A DNA stretch of 64,000 bases from Taxillus chinensis (lineage: Eukaryota; Streptophyta; Magnoliopsida; Santalales; Loranthaceae): positions 10,660,842 through 10,724,841 of the forward strand of contig CM042084.1 of NCBI GenBank assembly GCA_023512835.1, read 5' to 3'. The notes beneath the pieces are model-generated. The model was not told the DNA's origin. It searched no databases and saw only the letters and a program-made list of their open reading frames with translations. The position numbers were made by a program, and so were the translations under genes. Shown in pieces: positions 45,277 to 55,957 of this stretch (its first letter is position 1; each line of letters starts with the position of its first letter).

Positions 45277-47816
45277 TGTCACGCCCCCGAATTCCAGGGA
45301 ACCCGGAACCGGGTACATGACTTCCCCTTGCCCGCACCCGAAAGGTCAAGGGGTTGGTGACTAGCACCAATAGAGACTACACGCTGGTCTTGTCTCAAAT
45401 ATGCAATCCTGTACGATCATACATCAAGGGTAATCTTGTACTTTCCCATATATCATCATGCATACAAAGAGTCAAACATCATACGACCTCACATCATACG
45501 GATGCAAATACAATCGTCCACGGACCCATGTCCGGGATATCATATAAAACAATACGAATATAATCGGATCATACATCGAGTAGTGGGCGTCCTCCTGGAA
45601 GAAAGTCCTCCACTAGTCTCGGGTCACACCTGAAAAGGGTAAGCAACAAGTAGGGGTGAGCGACAAGCTCAGTAGGTGACCCTAACACTCCACATCATGC
45701 AACACATATAAGTCTATACTATATGCTCAGTGTACTCGTGCACCGTGTAGTGTGCACAATCATCGGACTCACCGCAACAAACATCAGGACAACTTGTCCA
45801 CAATCCTCCATGGGATCCCAGCTCGGGGCACTCGGCCCTAGCTCCACGAGCTCAACGGCTCAACTCAGGCCTTAGCTTGTCCACGCGCAATATGCCCGGC
45901 CACGTCGCCACACAGGCCCGCCATCGGTGCATATGCTCGCCACGTCAACCACATAGCACCATTGGTGCATCACGGTGAGAACCCAAACAAGTCACGGAGT
46001 CCATGCCCCAATACCTCACACCAACATACTAACATTTGTATGACATGTCAATCTCAACATTTCCTTTAGAATTGTAGCCAGTCTTCACAAGTAAATCCTC
46101 AACCCTTGATTTATGAAGGAAGTACTCATACGCTATTTTCTTGAAATCAAAAGTCCCGGCATTGGGTTCCCATAGCATAAATAAGATAATCTGATTTTTG
46201 GGGATTTTTCCGAGATGTCTAACCCCACTTTCCAAAAATTCACCACTACGAACTTTTGGGTTTTTCCGAGATTTTACACTAAATCCCAAATTTCACATTT
46301 TGAAATAATGGGAATTAATTTTTCTAGTATTTTTCTTTGAATCCAAATGGGGGGTATTTCGTTATTTACATTGTAACTTAAGTATAATACTTAAATGTGG
46401 AGAGGCATAATGGTTTACAATGTAAATGTCCGGTGCGGTGCGGTTCTGTTGCTGCGCGGAACCTGTTTCACTTCCACGGATTTGACTGTCCGGACTAATG
46501 CTACGAACTACTGTTCCACTCTTGCGGATCGACTACTACGGAACTCATTGTTCCACTCCCTGGGACCGATGCTACGGAACTATCGTTCCACTCCTGCGGG
46601 CCCGACTACTACGACTATCGATCCAGGACCAATTCCTCCGGACTAACTACTCCAGCATTACGATCGGACTAATTCCTCCGGACTATCGATCCTGGACTAA
46701 TTCCTCCGGACTTCGATCCGGACTAATTCCTCCAGGACTAACTACTCCGGACTCGATCCGGAAAAACACTGTTCACTTAGTCCCGGAAACACACCATTCA
46801 CTTAGTCCCGGAAAAACACTGTTCACTTAGTCCCGGAAAAACACTATTCACTTAGTCCCGGAAACACTATTCACTTAGTCCCGGAAAAACACTGTTCACT
46901 TAGTCCCGGAAACACTGTTTACTTAGTCCCGGAAACACTGTTTACTTAGTCCCGGAAAAACACTGTTCACTTAGTCCCGGAAACACTGTTCACTTAGTCC
47001 CGGAAAAACACTATTCATCGTCGTTTTTGCCAATTTTCTCAGCTAACGGCAACCCAAAGAACCCCAAACACTCATAAACACATTTATTTTGATATACACC
47101 CCATTACACGTCTTAAATAACTCTAAATTTCATGTAATCAACAGAAATACCTCTTTTATGCATTTAAATCACAAGATTCAACCAAAAATTGGGTTTCCCC
47201 CAAATCTTAAGGTTCACCCCCAAATTCCATGATTTCACCCAAATTAAGCATGCTAAGCCTACTATGAATCATATAAGGAGTTAGAATCACCTACCTGGAA
47301 GATTCTTTGCGATCCACGAGCTCCAATCGCCCCAAAATCACCAAGAAAGCTCTTCACGCTCTTACCTTCTCTCTCTCTCTCTCTCTCTTGCTCAAACACG
47401 CACGCACCAATAATTGGAAATTAAAGAGATAAGGCAGTTCTTAATTATATATATACCGTTGCCAATAATTGGCCTCCCAGCAATAATTGGAAATAATTGG
47501 CCTCCCAGCAATAATTGACCCGAATGCAATAATTGACCTCCCGAGGTCACGAACTCCAAATTGAGTCAAATTACTGTCAAAACGCTCGAAATAACGAGCA
47601 CAACACTGTTTAGATATTATCACACTCAAATGACTGCTCAAACGCAAAGTCAACCAATAAACCCCAAAAAGTCAACAATCGGGTCAAACGGGGCCCCGAC
47701 TCGAAATCGGGCCCAAGTACAGTCAAAATGCTCGCATCGACGGCTACACTACCGTCCAGATAGTTACATTCCCACAGAATGACTCTCTCAAAACTACCCA
47801 AATACGAGTCTTTACA
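45277..47816 (-). mobile_element. Solo LTR of the Tekay-like family (2.54 kb)
   Basis: From TGTCACGCCCCCG to AGTCTTTACA with the perfect duplication gagtt at 45272-45276 and 47817-47821, and no internal region. It is homologous along most of its length to the LTRs at 4197 and 11886. In sense it carries U3, a TATA-like TATATATATAA near 47445-47456, the TTTTCAG/GTGTGACC acceptor-like site (about 45628), the ACATTGTAA inverted repeat (46364-46427), and its own minisatellites: CTCCGGACTAATTC units at 46490-46755 and a 23/25-bp unit array at 46757-47017. Confidence 0.93.
46757..47017. repeat. Minisatellite, 11 units of 23-25 bp
   Basis: Unit GGAAAAACACTGTTCACTTA followed by GTCCC, repeated about eleven times. 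Units alternate between a 25-bp form (GGAAAAACACT) and a 23-bp form (GGAAACACT). It lies inside the solo LTR, in its transcribed leader. Confidence 0.9.
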
Positions 47817-47929
47817 GAGTTATTGCTAGGATTGTGATATGTTCCTTTGTTAGGAGTCTGAGTATAACCATCCTTGCCTTTATAGTTGTCGGTGTGTTGA
47901 CTAAATTAGGCAATGATTAATGTAGTGAT

Positions 47930-48300
47930 GGTCTGCTCTCGTTTTTTCACGTCTTCATGCTTCAAGAATATTTCATGATCCAAGAACTTGTCATAAAGTT
48001 CCTCAAAGGTCATGGTGGTATCTCTAGTCATTATCGAGGTCATGGAGAGTGAGTAACATTCATAGCGTCGCTCAAGCAATGACCAATGAAGGCCAAATCA
48101 TCGATGACACCTTTGATATTTTGCATATATTCACTATTGTGATTCATTCTTTAAATGTATTCATAAGAGTTGAGAGCAAAGTTAGCATCCGAGTCTCTGA
48201 TCGATTGGTAAAAGTATCCTTAAGCTTAGACCCTACATTTGATGAGGTCTTGCAGGAGAAAATAATAGGTGTTACGTTTCCAACAAGAGAGGCATGAATA
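47930..48300 (-). pseudogene. Copia Gag fragment
   Basis: On minus the reading YMQNIKGVIDDLAFIGHCLSD, and further on an LRNFM-SSWIMKYS stretch after frame changes, follow the Copia Gag pattern (…YLQ-IK---DELA-IG-P-SD…, …FEELYDKFLDHEIFLK). Several stops interrupt it. It lies next to the solo LTR but belongs to a different superfamily. Confidence 0.55.
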
Positions 48301-48394
48301 GTTTGTAGCACAATCCGATCTTAGGATCCAAATTGGTGGTTATAGTTATGTCGCCAAGTTTCACAATCTTTTCATCAGGGCATGTGTGAAGTCT

Positions 48395-48545
48395 TGGACT
48401 TTGTAAGTCTCACATTGATTGGGAAGGAAAATGAAGCATGTCTTAAAAGGGTGTAGATATCTCTCTTATTCAGACGTGTTTTGTGGGCCAAAGGCCTACC
48501 AATAACAAAAGTCGTGCGGACTTGGCCTAAAGCAGAACAATATTT
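48395..48545 (+). repeat. Fragment of a TRIM-type LTR
   Basis: Contains AGTCTCACATTGATTGGGAA, TCTTAAAAGGGTGTAGATA and GTGGGCCAAAGGCCTACCAA in the order seen in plant TRIM-like LTRs (CCCACATCGG... AAGGGT... GGGCC). Borders not found. Confidence 0.35.
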
Positions 48546-49368
48546 GTATACATGGACTTAGGCTATAACTTAAATAATAAGATAAAATTCACGTTTACTT
48601 CTACAATAATTGCTAGCCTAAACTAAATATAGGCTTATTGAATTCGGTTATATATGTAATTAGGCTCAGACTAGCTCATATAACAAGCATGCCTCATAAG
48701 TGTTAAATCATCAACCACTACTCCATTAAGAATGAGACCATTTGAGCCAAGTGGGAGCGTATAGGAACCAAACCAAGATGTTTAGAATATCCACACAATG
48801 TGACATCACTAGGTCACCTCCCAAGTAATATCTAGGAAAATAACCTGATTTAACAATGCTCGGTTAGATAAGCAAATAAATGACAACTCCTTAACTTAAA
48901 TAGTTCTCTTATGAAATTTCACTATCATCACATGTCATGATTAATTTATGTTACCATTTCAAGTTTAAGTACCACTTATATTTTCATATACAATGGTTTT
49001 TTTTTTTTTTTATTTTTGATATATATTCATTTCTCTCATACCCAAGAAAATACCTATTATCTTGTTACATGCTTTAAGAATCTTAGCTTCAATATTGTGG
49101 CACGTTAAAGCTACATAGGTATAGATTTACTGCACGTCAATGCCATATCATGCATGCTTTATATCGTAGGCCAAAGGCACCACCCATGCTCTTGCTATAT
49201 GTAGAAGTTAATGCACCTTAGCTTTTAATACACGATCAAGCCATCTTTTATCTTGCTTTTTCTTACATGTTAAGTTTACCCACCCTAATGAATAACACTA
49301 TAAATGGAGGTATGCAACATTACCATAGTTTATAGATTTAGAAAACAATTTCTCTTTAGTTGAAAAAA
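48546..49368. other. No gene recognised upstream of the LOG relic
   Basis: AT-rich intergenic DNA; may hold former promoter sequence of the LOG copy. Confidence 0.5.
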
Positions 49369-50837
49369 ATGGGTTCCTACTATAAACTACCACGAAACTC
49401 AAGGTTCCAACGAGTTAGTGTTCTTGGAGAAAAAACCATCAAGAAGAAAGAGTATTACAAGATCGCAACTAGAGAACTTGGTGAGGAACTTGTCTCTAAA
49501 GGGTTAGACGTCGTTTATAATAGCAAAATTATTGGACTTTTGGAGCTTTTGTCTCAAATCGTTCGCTTAATGGGAGGACATGTATCTACACATTCAAAGC
49601 ATGGAAACGTGATCTCTGAACTCCATTAATGAAAGGAAAAAGTTGCTAGACACTCTAATTGTAACGCCCCCAAATTTGAAACCTCTAAATCGGGTGCATT
49701 AGCAGAAATTAAATATACAAATTTTATATCAATTTCAAACTATTACTTATTTAATCAAACAAACCATTCATTATTACAAATTTCAATCCAAGATCTTTAA
49801 GATTTAGGGGTTTAGGGACTAAGTGTCCATAACCCATTATTACATAACAAAACACACAAGCAAACAACTTAATAAATCTTTAAAATTTCACACAATTTTA
49901 TTTCCAAGCACTTCTCGACTCCTTATCCTAGTTTCTCCATCCCTTAATTACCTGGGATTGGAAAAGAAATCATAAAAGGGTGAGCTCAAATAGCCCAGTA
50001 AGGGTAAACATAAGTGGGTAAGGAAAATCATGAAAAATATCGAACATAGGAAATACCATATAAGGAAATACATCATACATGATCAACATTTCACAAGGAA
50101 ATCATAACATGGAAGATTATGTTTGGACATCGTATCATAACATCATGATCCAGGTTAACTACCCAGATACCATATCATAACATAACATATTATCAGCTGG
50201 ATTAACACTCTCCAGTGATGTTCTTTACCCAATGCATTGGAGGTCTTTCTGTAACCACTCATCATAAACTCACTTTGTCCAAACATAAGTGATTATAACA
50301 ACTTTAACATACATAACATGAGCCATATCATAGAATTCCAATAAAACATTCAAGGTAAACAAGGATAACCACGAATATCAAAATGGTTATCTACCCCAAT
50401 CAATAGCATAGATTATCAAGAGAGAGATTAAAAAAAGACTAATGTTTTCAACAATAAATTGAAAATAGAAGAATAAGAAACATAAAACTCTTACAATAAT
50501 AATTCCAAATAAAACAAGATAAGGAGGAAAAGAAAAGAGAGAAAAAGAAAAGAAAAACCCTTACAATGATAATGAAATATAGACTATAATAAAAAAAAAG
50601 GATGAGAAAAACCCTTACAATCCGCTTGTCGTTCTCCGCGTTCTAAACCTTATAAAATATCAAAACACTAAATTAGCATTAATGCTTAAAAAGTTCAATA
50701 TCACACATATCTCTTTATATATATATATATATATATAATACTTTAACTTATATCTTTTAATAGGCATACCGTGCTTGTGGGGTTGAATATTAATTTGGGT
50801 TCCCACTTCTATTGTTATTCCATCTCCTATTTCGATC

Positions 50838-51104
50838 TCATGCATCATAAGCCTTGAGTTGTGCAATAACTATGTTATATGCCTTGAGAGTTTTTGAATA
50901 AGATTTACTTTTTGTATTGAGTGAACGGAAAAGACGTTTGATAAGCTTATTTTTCCTACGTGTCTTCCACCTTAACCATGAGGGGATATTAGACATGGTT
51001 CTAAAGGGAAGATCTAGAGGAGATAAGGATGGGGATAGCTGTGAGGTTGAAGCATTAACAATTGGGATAGCGGAAGAAGAAGGGCGATTGTCGGGGGAAT
51101 TCAT
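50838..51104 (-). CDS. Small LTR-encoded ORF (88 aa), shared by both giant LTRs
   Basis: ATG at 51104. Reads MNSPDNRPSSSAIPIVNAST, Ser/Pro-rich, then PSWLRWKTRRKNKLIKRLFR and a C-terminal AYNIVIAQLKAYDA. The second LTR has a clear homologue at 55685-55957. It lies just after a GGTTCTAGATAGCGAAG block in the leader. It overlaps by its stop (ATGCATGA) a second short frame, MHEIEIGDGITIEVG..., also conserved in the other copy. No known domain. It could simply reflect DNA-level similarity of the LTRs. Confidence 0.4.
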   Translation of the reverse strand: MNSPDNRPSSSAIPIVNASTSQLSPSLSPLDLPFRTMSNIPSWLRWKTRRKNKLIKRLFRSLNTKSKSYSKTLKAYNIVIAQLKAYDA

Positions 51105-51239
51105 TATCGAAGTTGTTCCTTACGATCCTTCGCTATCTAGAACCGTAAAAATAAAAGAAACATTAAGTTAATATTCTCATATTTTTACTTTAACTATATA
51201 ATAAAAATGCTATGATAGAATAACATATTTTAAAATAAG

Positions 51240-51400
51240 GTGGCAATGTCAACCATGCATGTATATATGAGGTGATATAATCAATCATATAAATAACATA
51301 TGTGAGGTCGTAAAACCAACTATGTAAGTAATATATATGAGGTGGTAAAACCAACCATGAATATAGTATATATGAGGTGGTAAAACCAACCATATATTTA
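51240..51400. repeat. LTR tandem repeat (GGTGGTAAAACCAACCAT units)
   Basis: About five imperfect units of roughly 33-36 bp, built on GAGGTGGTAAAACCAACCAT and an AT-rich joint. The mirror copy is at 55376-55560 in the other giant LTR. Confidence 0.8.
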
Positions 51401-52482
51401 TACATAATAAATAAGAAGTAACCTCAAAATTTCAAAATCTTAAGTATTACCTTTCGTAAAACTTCAAAGCTTGGTAAGTACCAAAAGCAAAAGAGAATTT
51501 GAGTAGAGTATTTGGGGTGTTAAGAAGGCTTAAGGGAGTGTTTGTAGAGAGAATTTCGTGGTATGGCTTGAGGGATTTGTGCATTAAGAGGAGAGGCAAG
51601 ACACTCCTTATATAGGCAAGGATGGTGGTAGGTGTATAGTGTGAAAGTAGTGTATGAATTTGACTTTGGCATTAAATTAAATTATGTAAAATATATATAA
51701 TACTTTCTTTTCCTCCTATTATCCTTTCTTAAAACGTGGCTATCTCCTCCTACCATTTTAAAAAAATTTTAAGACTTTTCAACCTAGAAGGTTCCTTTGG
51801 CATCAAAAGTCCACATTGGTGTACTCCCTACTAATTCAATTATAACATTTTTAATTTTATAGTTTTTGATAAACGGACAATCGTATTACATTACTGACTC
51901 AAATATCTATAAATGGGTATCAATTTTATAATTTTTACATATGTATAATAAAAGTTATTGAATTTTAAAGTCATACTAAAATGTTTACCCGTTCATACAG
52001 AACCTATGTGTAGTATTTTAACTTCTGGAATTGATTGGCTTCATATTAAATTCTGAAATTTCTACACATTTTAGCTAAGTCATAAATAAACAAATGGGCT
52101 TTGGTTTCATGTCAATTGGATCTGTATAATTCAAGTTATAGATTTTTGAATGCGACCACCAGAATCTGCCTCATTCAAATTTTTGGGCCTTACCTATGTT
52201 TTATACTTTTCGTAAAGTTAAGGCTTGTAATACTTACTTACCCATAGTAATTTGGTTTAAGAAACTAAATGACATAATATATAGCATCTAAACAAGAAAC
52301 TAAATGACATAATATATAGCATCTAAACTTTTTATGACGTATAAGAAATTATTTTATTTTTATAACGTATTTAATATTTACGCGGATAAAATAATATACT
52401 TGCATAATCAATAAACAATAAAGTAAGATAATATTATAGCATAAAATATTATAAACCTAAACATAAACATTAATATCATATT

Positions 52483-52767
52483 CTATGGCCTTCGTAAAAT
52501 TTCTTGAATTGTATTAGGGTATGTGCGTAGGACGTGTTGTACTTCGGCAGTAGAGCTGCACAACCCTTCGGCTAACATTGTCGTGGTCGTCGCACGAATA
52601 ACCTCAAACTTCTCCCTATGTCTTATCGCATTATATTGCAGCCATTGGACACGAGCATTTAGCTCATCTACAGTAAAGCATAGCTATGTAACTTCAAGTC
52701 GTATTGCTCGCCGATCTTCATCTCGTACACTATTCTCGGATGGCGGTACTTGAGAACTTGATGCCAT
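52483..52767 (-). pseudogene. Small ORF of unknown function inside the LTR (95 codons, one stop)
   Basis: ATG at 52767, TAG at 52485-52483. Reads MASSSQVPPSENSVRDEDRR, a premature TAG at codon 25, then FTVDELNARVQWLQYNAIRH, REKFEVIRATTTTMLAEGLC and STAEVQHVLRTYPNTIQEIL. It looks mostly helical, with no family I know. About 60 bp upstream is a TATA-like CATAAATAGG (about 52824-52833, minus). A homologue occurs at 53790-54168 on +, outside the second LTR. The reading frame is far better preserved in sequence than expected for random AT-rich DNA. Confidence 0.45.
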
Positions 52768-53345
52768 AACTCTTATTATTCTTCTTCTTAATTCTATACT
52801 CTCTTATAAAATCTCATACTCATACCTATTTATGGAAGTCCAAACGGATACTATTCATAACGGCTAGTTACTATTATAACGGCTACTTACTAGTCACATG
52901 CTATTTGAATGACTATATTGGGTGCTTATTTTTATCGTGATAATATCTAAAATGTCCTTTCTAACTATTGTTAATAATGATATTATTATTATTTTATTAT
53001 TATTACTCTTTAAGTAAGAACTTAAATAGCTAAAAATTTTGCGGGTCTTACACTAATTGCTTTATTATACTGCCTGGAGATCATGGAGCTATGGAGGAAT
53101 TCATGGAAATCATTAGTTGGGCTAAACTAGGTATCCCTGATAAACCAATAGGCCTACTCAATATAGATGGATTTTTTGATCCCTTTATAGCCCAAATTGA
53201 TACTACCAACAAAGAAGGTTTCATTAAACCATCACAAAAGAGGATCGTCATTGTTAACAACAATCCGAATGATTTACTAAGGAAAATGGAAGAGTATAAG
53301 CGAACGCATGAAGGTGCTATTCCAAAGGACAATTTGGGAAGCTGA

Positions 53346-53789
53346 AGTCGAGTCATCAAATCTAGATAACATCTAGAAAACCGCTTAGCTTTATCATAGT
53401 TTGGAATTTGTATGGTGTACTGTATTTCATGCATTTCCTTTTAAATAAATTATGCATTTAACCCCATACCATCGTAGAACCCTAGAATTTTGATTGTATA
53501 ACAAGAGTAATATTTGTAAACATAATAAATGGAAAATAATAATATTAGCGATAATGTCTAGGATGAGTTTTAAAATGTGATACCACAAATCTTAGTTAAT
53601 ATTTTATATCTATAGGAAGTGATTGATATGATTTTGATTGATGATGGAACAAGCCTATTTTGACATTTGAGAACCTACATCAATTATAATATCATTATCA
53701 TTGTTGAAGTAACCGTACTCTAAGCAAGTGATATATATAAAATGTGAACAGAAGGAGAAGATAATCTTTATATAAAACAGTGCAACGAT
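53346..53789. other. 3' flank of the LOG relic
   Basis: AT-rich sequence without a gene; probably the former LOG 3' UTR or flank up to the start of the next element, whose 5' border could not be located. Confidence 0.4.
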
Positions 53790-54168
53790 ATGACATCATC
53801 CAACCCTCACATGTATATACTCGAATCTAGCACCATGCGAGATGAAAATCGACGAAGGATGCGCTGAGGTTATAAGACCACTTTTTACCATAAATGAACT
53901 GAAAACTCGTAATCATTGGCTACTATTGGAGCAAACAAGGATAAGAGAAAAGGCTAATCTCATCTGTGTAGCCACATCGACAATGTTAGTAGAAGAACAA
54001 TGTGACTCTGCTGCAAAAACTAACTTAACCCTAAGGGTTTATGCAAATATAATTCGAGAGGCTATAAAAAGTAATTATAATTTTCTCCTTAGGAGCATGA
54101 CCTTTTGTGATAATGAAGGTGCGAAAACATTTCGAGGACGAAATTTCTTTAAGGAGGGTAAAATGTAA
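53790..54168 (+). pseudogene. Second copy of the unknown small ORF, 3' end of a gypsy internal region
   Basis: Starts ATGACATCATCC at 53790 and reads MRDENRRRMR; after one frameshift (about 53862) it continues LFTINELKTRNHWLLLEQTR, IREKANLICVATSTMLVEE and LTLRVYANIIREA. These match the frame at 52483-52767 residue block by residue block. It then runs on into TFRGRNFFKEGKM, ending at the boundary of the 3' LTR. A TATA-like TATATAAAA lies at 53769-53777. Its place just before the purine tract makes it an accessory 3' ORF of the retroelement, or host sequence captured there. Confidence 0.45.
54148..54163 (+). promoter_or_regulatory. Polypurine tract of the right-hand giant-LTR element
   Basis: AAGGAGGGTAAAA directly precedes the LTR start TGTAAAATCCG. 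Confidence 0.6.
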
Positions 54169-55162
54169 AATCCGAGATTTTTAATAAAATAATAAGTATT
54201 TATTCATGCTATTTTATGTTCACAATTAAACTATTTTGATCAAAGATTTAGAAAATATTATTTGATATCATATATGATAATTATTTTAATTAAATCTCGT
54301 ATTTTAATAATATAAAATTTACTTTTCATAATTAAATTGCATTTGATATATATTCTAGTTGAAAAAGAAAACAAATAAGGTATTTTATTAAGTTTTATAA
54401 TGTGGTGTTATATTATTTTACCTAACTATATAGTTATTTCAATCATTTTATTTAATTATATTAAATAAATAATTTCTTGCTTGAAATGTTGAATTTAAAT
54501 CATATGGAATAAAAAATTGAATTTTATCACATCAAAATTTATTAAGAGTTGTAAAAAACAAAAAAATTCATTACTACTCCATAATAATAACTTATGTTTG
54601 GAGGGGATTCACTAGCATAGTTTTTGGAGGTTATCTTCAAAATTCATAACTTAGGTTATATAACTTCAAATAAATTAAAATTATACAAAAGTGTTCAAAA
54701 TTTACTTATCTACCTGTGATAAAAATTGAAGCCTCATTAGATCATCCGATTAGGAGAAACAGTTTAAACAATACACAAAAGTCTACTAGCACGGCCAGTA
54801 TTTTCAGTCTCACTTCAAAATTCAATAACTTTGGATATACAAGTCCAATGTACTTGTAATTGGTCTCAAAATGTATATAATTAAGTTAGGAATCTACCCC
54901 AAGTGGTTGTATTGAATTTTATTAAAAATCTAGAAAGTTATAATCAAAATAGTAGGCAATATACCCATGTGACTTTTGTGATCAAAAGAACCTTCAAAGT
55001 CAAACAAGTCCTAAAAGTTCAAAAATGGGAGATAATGGGGCCACATGGTAGATAATAAAGGGGTAAGAATCAAATTATTTGAAAAGGATAAATTTAGGGA
55101 ATAAATAAGTTATTAAGAACAAAAACGTCACCTACCACACTTACCACCTATCATCCTTGTCC

Positions 55163-55170
55163 TATATAAG
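55163..55170 (+). promoter_or_regulatory. LTR TATA box
   Basis: TATATAAG, conserved in the inverted copy (about 51606-51615, minus), followed by a conserved leader. Confidence 0.6.
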
Positions 55171-55375
55171 AAGTGTCTTGCCTCTCCTCTTATTAAACGA
55201 GTTTCTTGAAGCCATACCACGAAATTATCTCTACAAAAACTCCCTCAAGCCCACATAACACTCTAAATACTTTAGTCAAACCCTCTTTTATTTTTGGTAC
55301 TTACCAAGCGCTAAAGTTCGATGAAAGGTAATACTCAAGATTTTGAAGTTATTTATTATTTATAATATAAGATCT

Positions 55376-55560
55376 ATATGGCTGATTTTACCATTTCATA
55401 TATATTATTTACATGGTTAGTTTTACCACATCGTATATATGATTTACATGGTTGGTTTTACCATCTCATATATATTATTTATATGGTTGGTTATACCACC
55501 TCGTATATACATACATGGTTGGCCTTGCCACCTTATATATATACATATGTGATTATTTTA
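55376..55560. repeat. LTR tandem repeat (GGTTTTACCACCTCATATA units)
   Basis: About five units of 33-36 bp, mirror image of 51240-51400. Confidence 0.8.
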
Positions 55561-55684
55561 AATTATGTTAATTCATAATAGCTTTTTTATTATATAATTA
55601 AAATGAAAGGGTGAGAATATTAACTTAATATTTTTTATTTTTAAGGTTCTAGATAGCGAAGAATCGTAAGGAACAACTTCTATA

Positions 55685-55957
55685 ATGAATTTTCCTGACA
55701 ATCACCCTTCTTTTTCCACGACCCCAATTTATAATGTTTCAACCTCACATTTACCCCCATCCTCATTCCCTCTAGATCTTCTCTTTCCGCCCATGTCTAA
55801 ATTTCATAATCCATCATGGCTAAAGTAGAATACAAATAAGAAAAATAGGCTTATCGAACGTCTTTTCCGTTCACCCGATATAGAATGTGAATCTTATTTA
55901 GAAATTTTCAAGGAATATAACATAATTATTGCACAACTCAAGGCTTACAATGTGTGA
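55685..55957 (+). pseudogene. Homologue of the LTR-encoded small ORF (one stop)
   Basis: ATG at 55685; MNFPDNHPSFSTTPIYNVST, PSWLK, an in-frame TAG, then KKNRLIERLFRSPDIECESY and EYNIIIAQLKAYNV. It aligns across its length with 50838-51104. The overlapping downstream frame (MCEIEIGDENKTEIK...ERYKLKYSI) is also preserved. Confidence 0.4.

Larger units (their letters stand above)
49660..53052 (-). mobile_element. Giant solo LTR (3.39 kb) inside the LOG relic
   Basis: On + from TGTAACGCCCCC to GCGGGTCTTACA, flanked by the perfect duplication ctaat (49655-49659, 53053-53057) that belongs to the LOG reading frame (CACTCTAATTGC). In sense it begins TGTAAGACCCGC. It holds a promoter with TATATAAGG (about 51606-51615, minus), a TTTTACCACCTCATATA tandem repeat (51240-51400), a conserved ORF (50838-51104), and, nearer its start, a further ORF with its own TATA-like box (52483-52767). 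A Ty3/gypsy affiliation is likely from the related copy at 54164, which is preceded by a purine tract. Confidence 0.88.
49369..53345 (+). pseudogene. LOG: LOG-type cytokinin riboside 5'-monophosphate phosphoribohydrolase, split
   Basis: LOG enzymes release active cytokinin bases from their nucleotides. Part 1 (49369-49659) starts ATGGGTTCC and reads FQRVSVLGEKTIKKKEYYKI, then LGEELVSKGLDVVYNSKIIG and a GGHV segment, matching the LOG N-terminus although the FCGS and GGGS glycine motifs are altered. Part 2 (53053-53345) reads CFIILPGDHGAMEEFMEIIS, then WAKLGIPDKPIGLLNIDGFF, ending TGA. The family's PGGxGTxxE motif is changed to PGDHGAMEE, and the stretch between GGHV and the following block is shortened by about 20 residues. 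Two codons expected to be His-Gln-Arg-Lys read CAT TAA TGA AAG, i.e. two C-to-T changes giving stops. A solo LTR (49660-53052) sits inside the exon. The parts join without introns, unlike normal LOG genes, so a processed copy is possible. Confidence 0.8.

Noticed and set aside
46757..47017. Regular short direct repeats resembling a CRISPR array
   Set aside because: Units are head-to-tail with no unique spacers and lie inside a plant LTR; it is a minisatellite.
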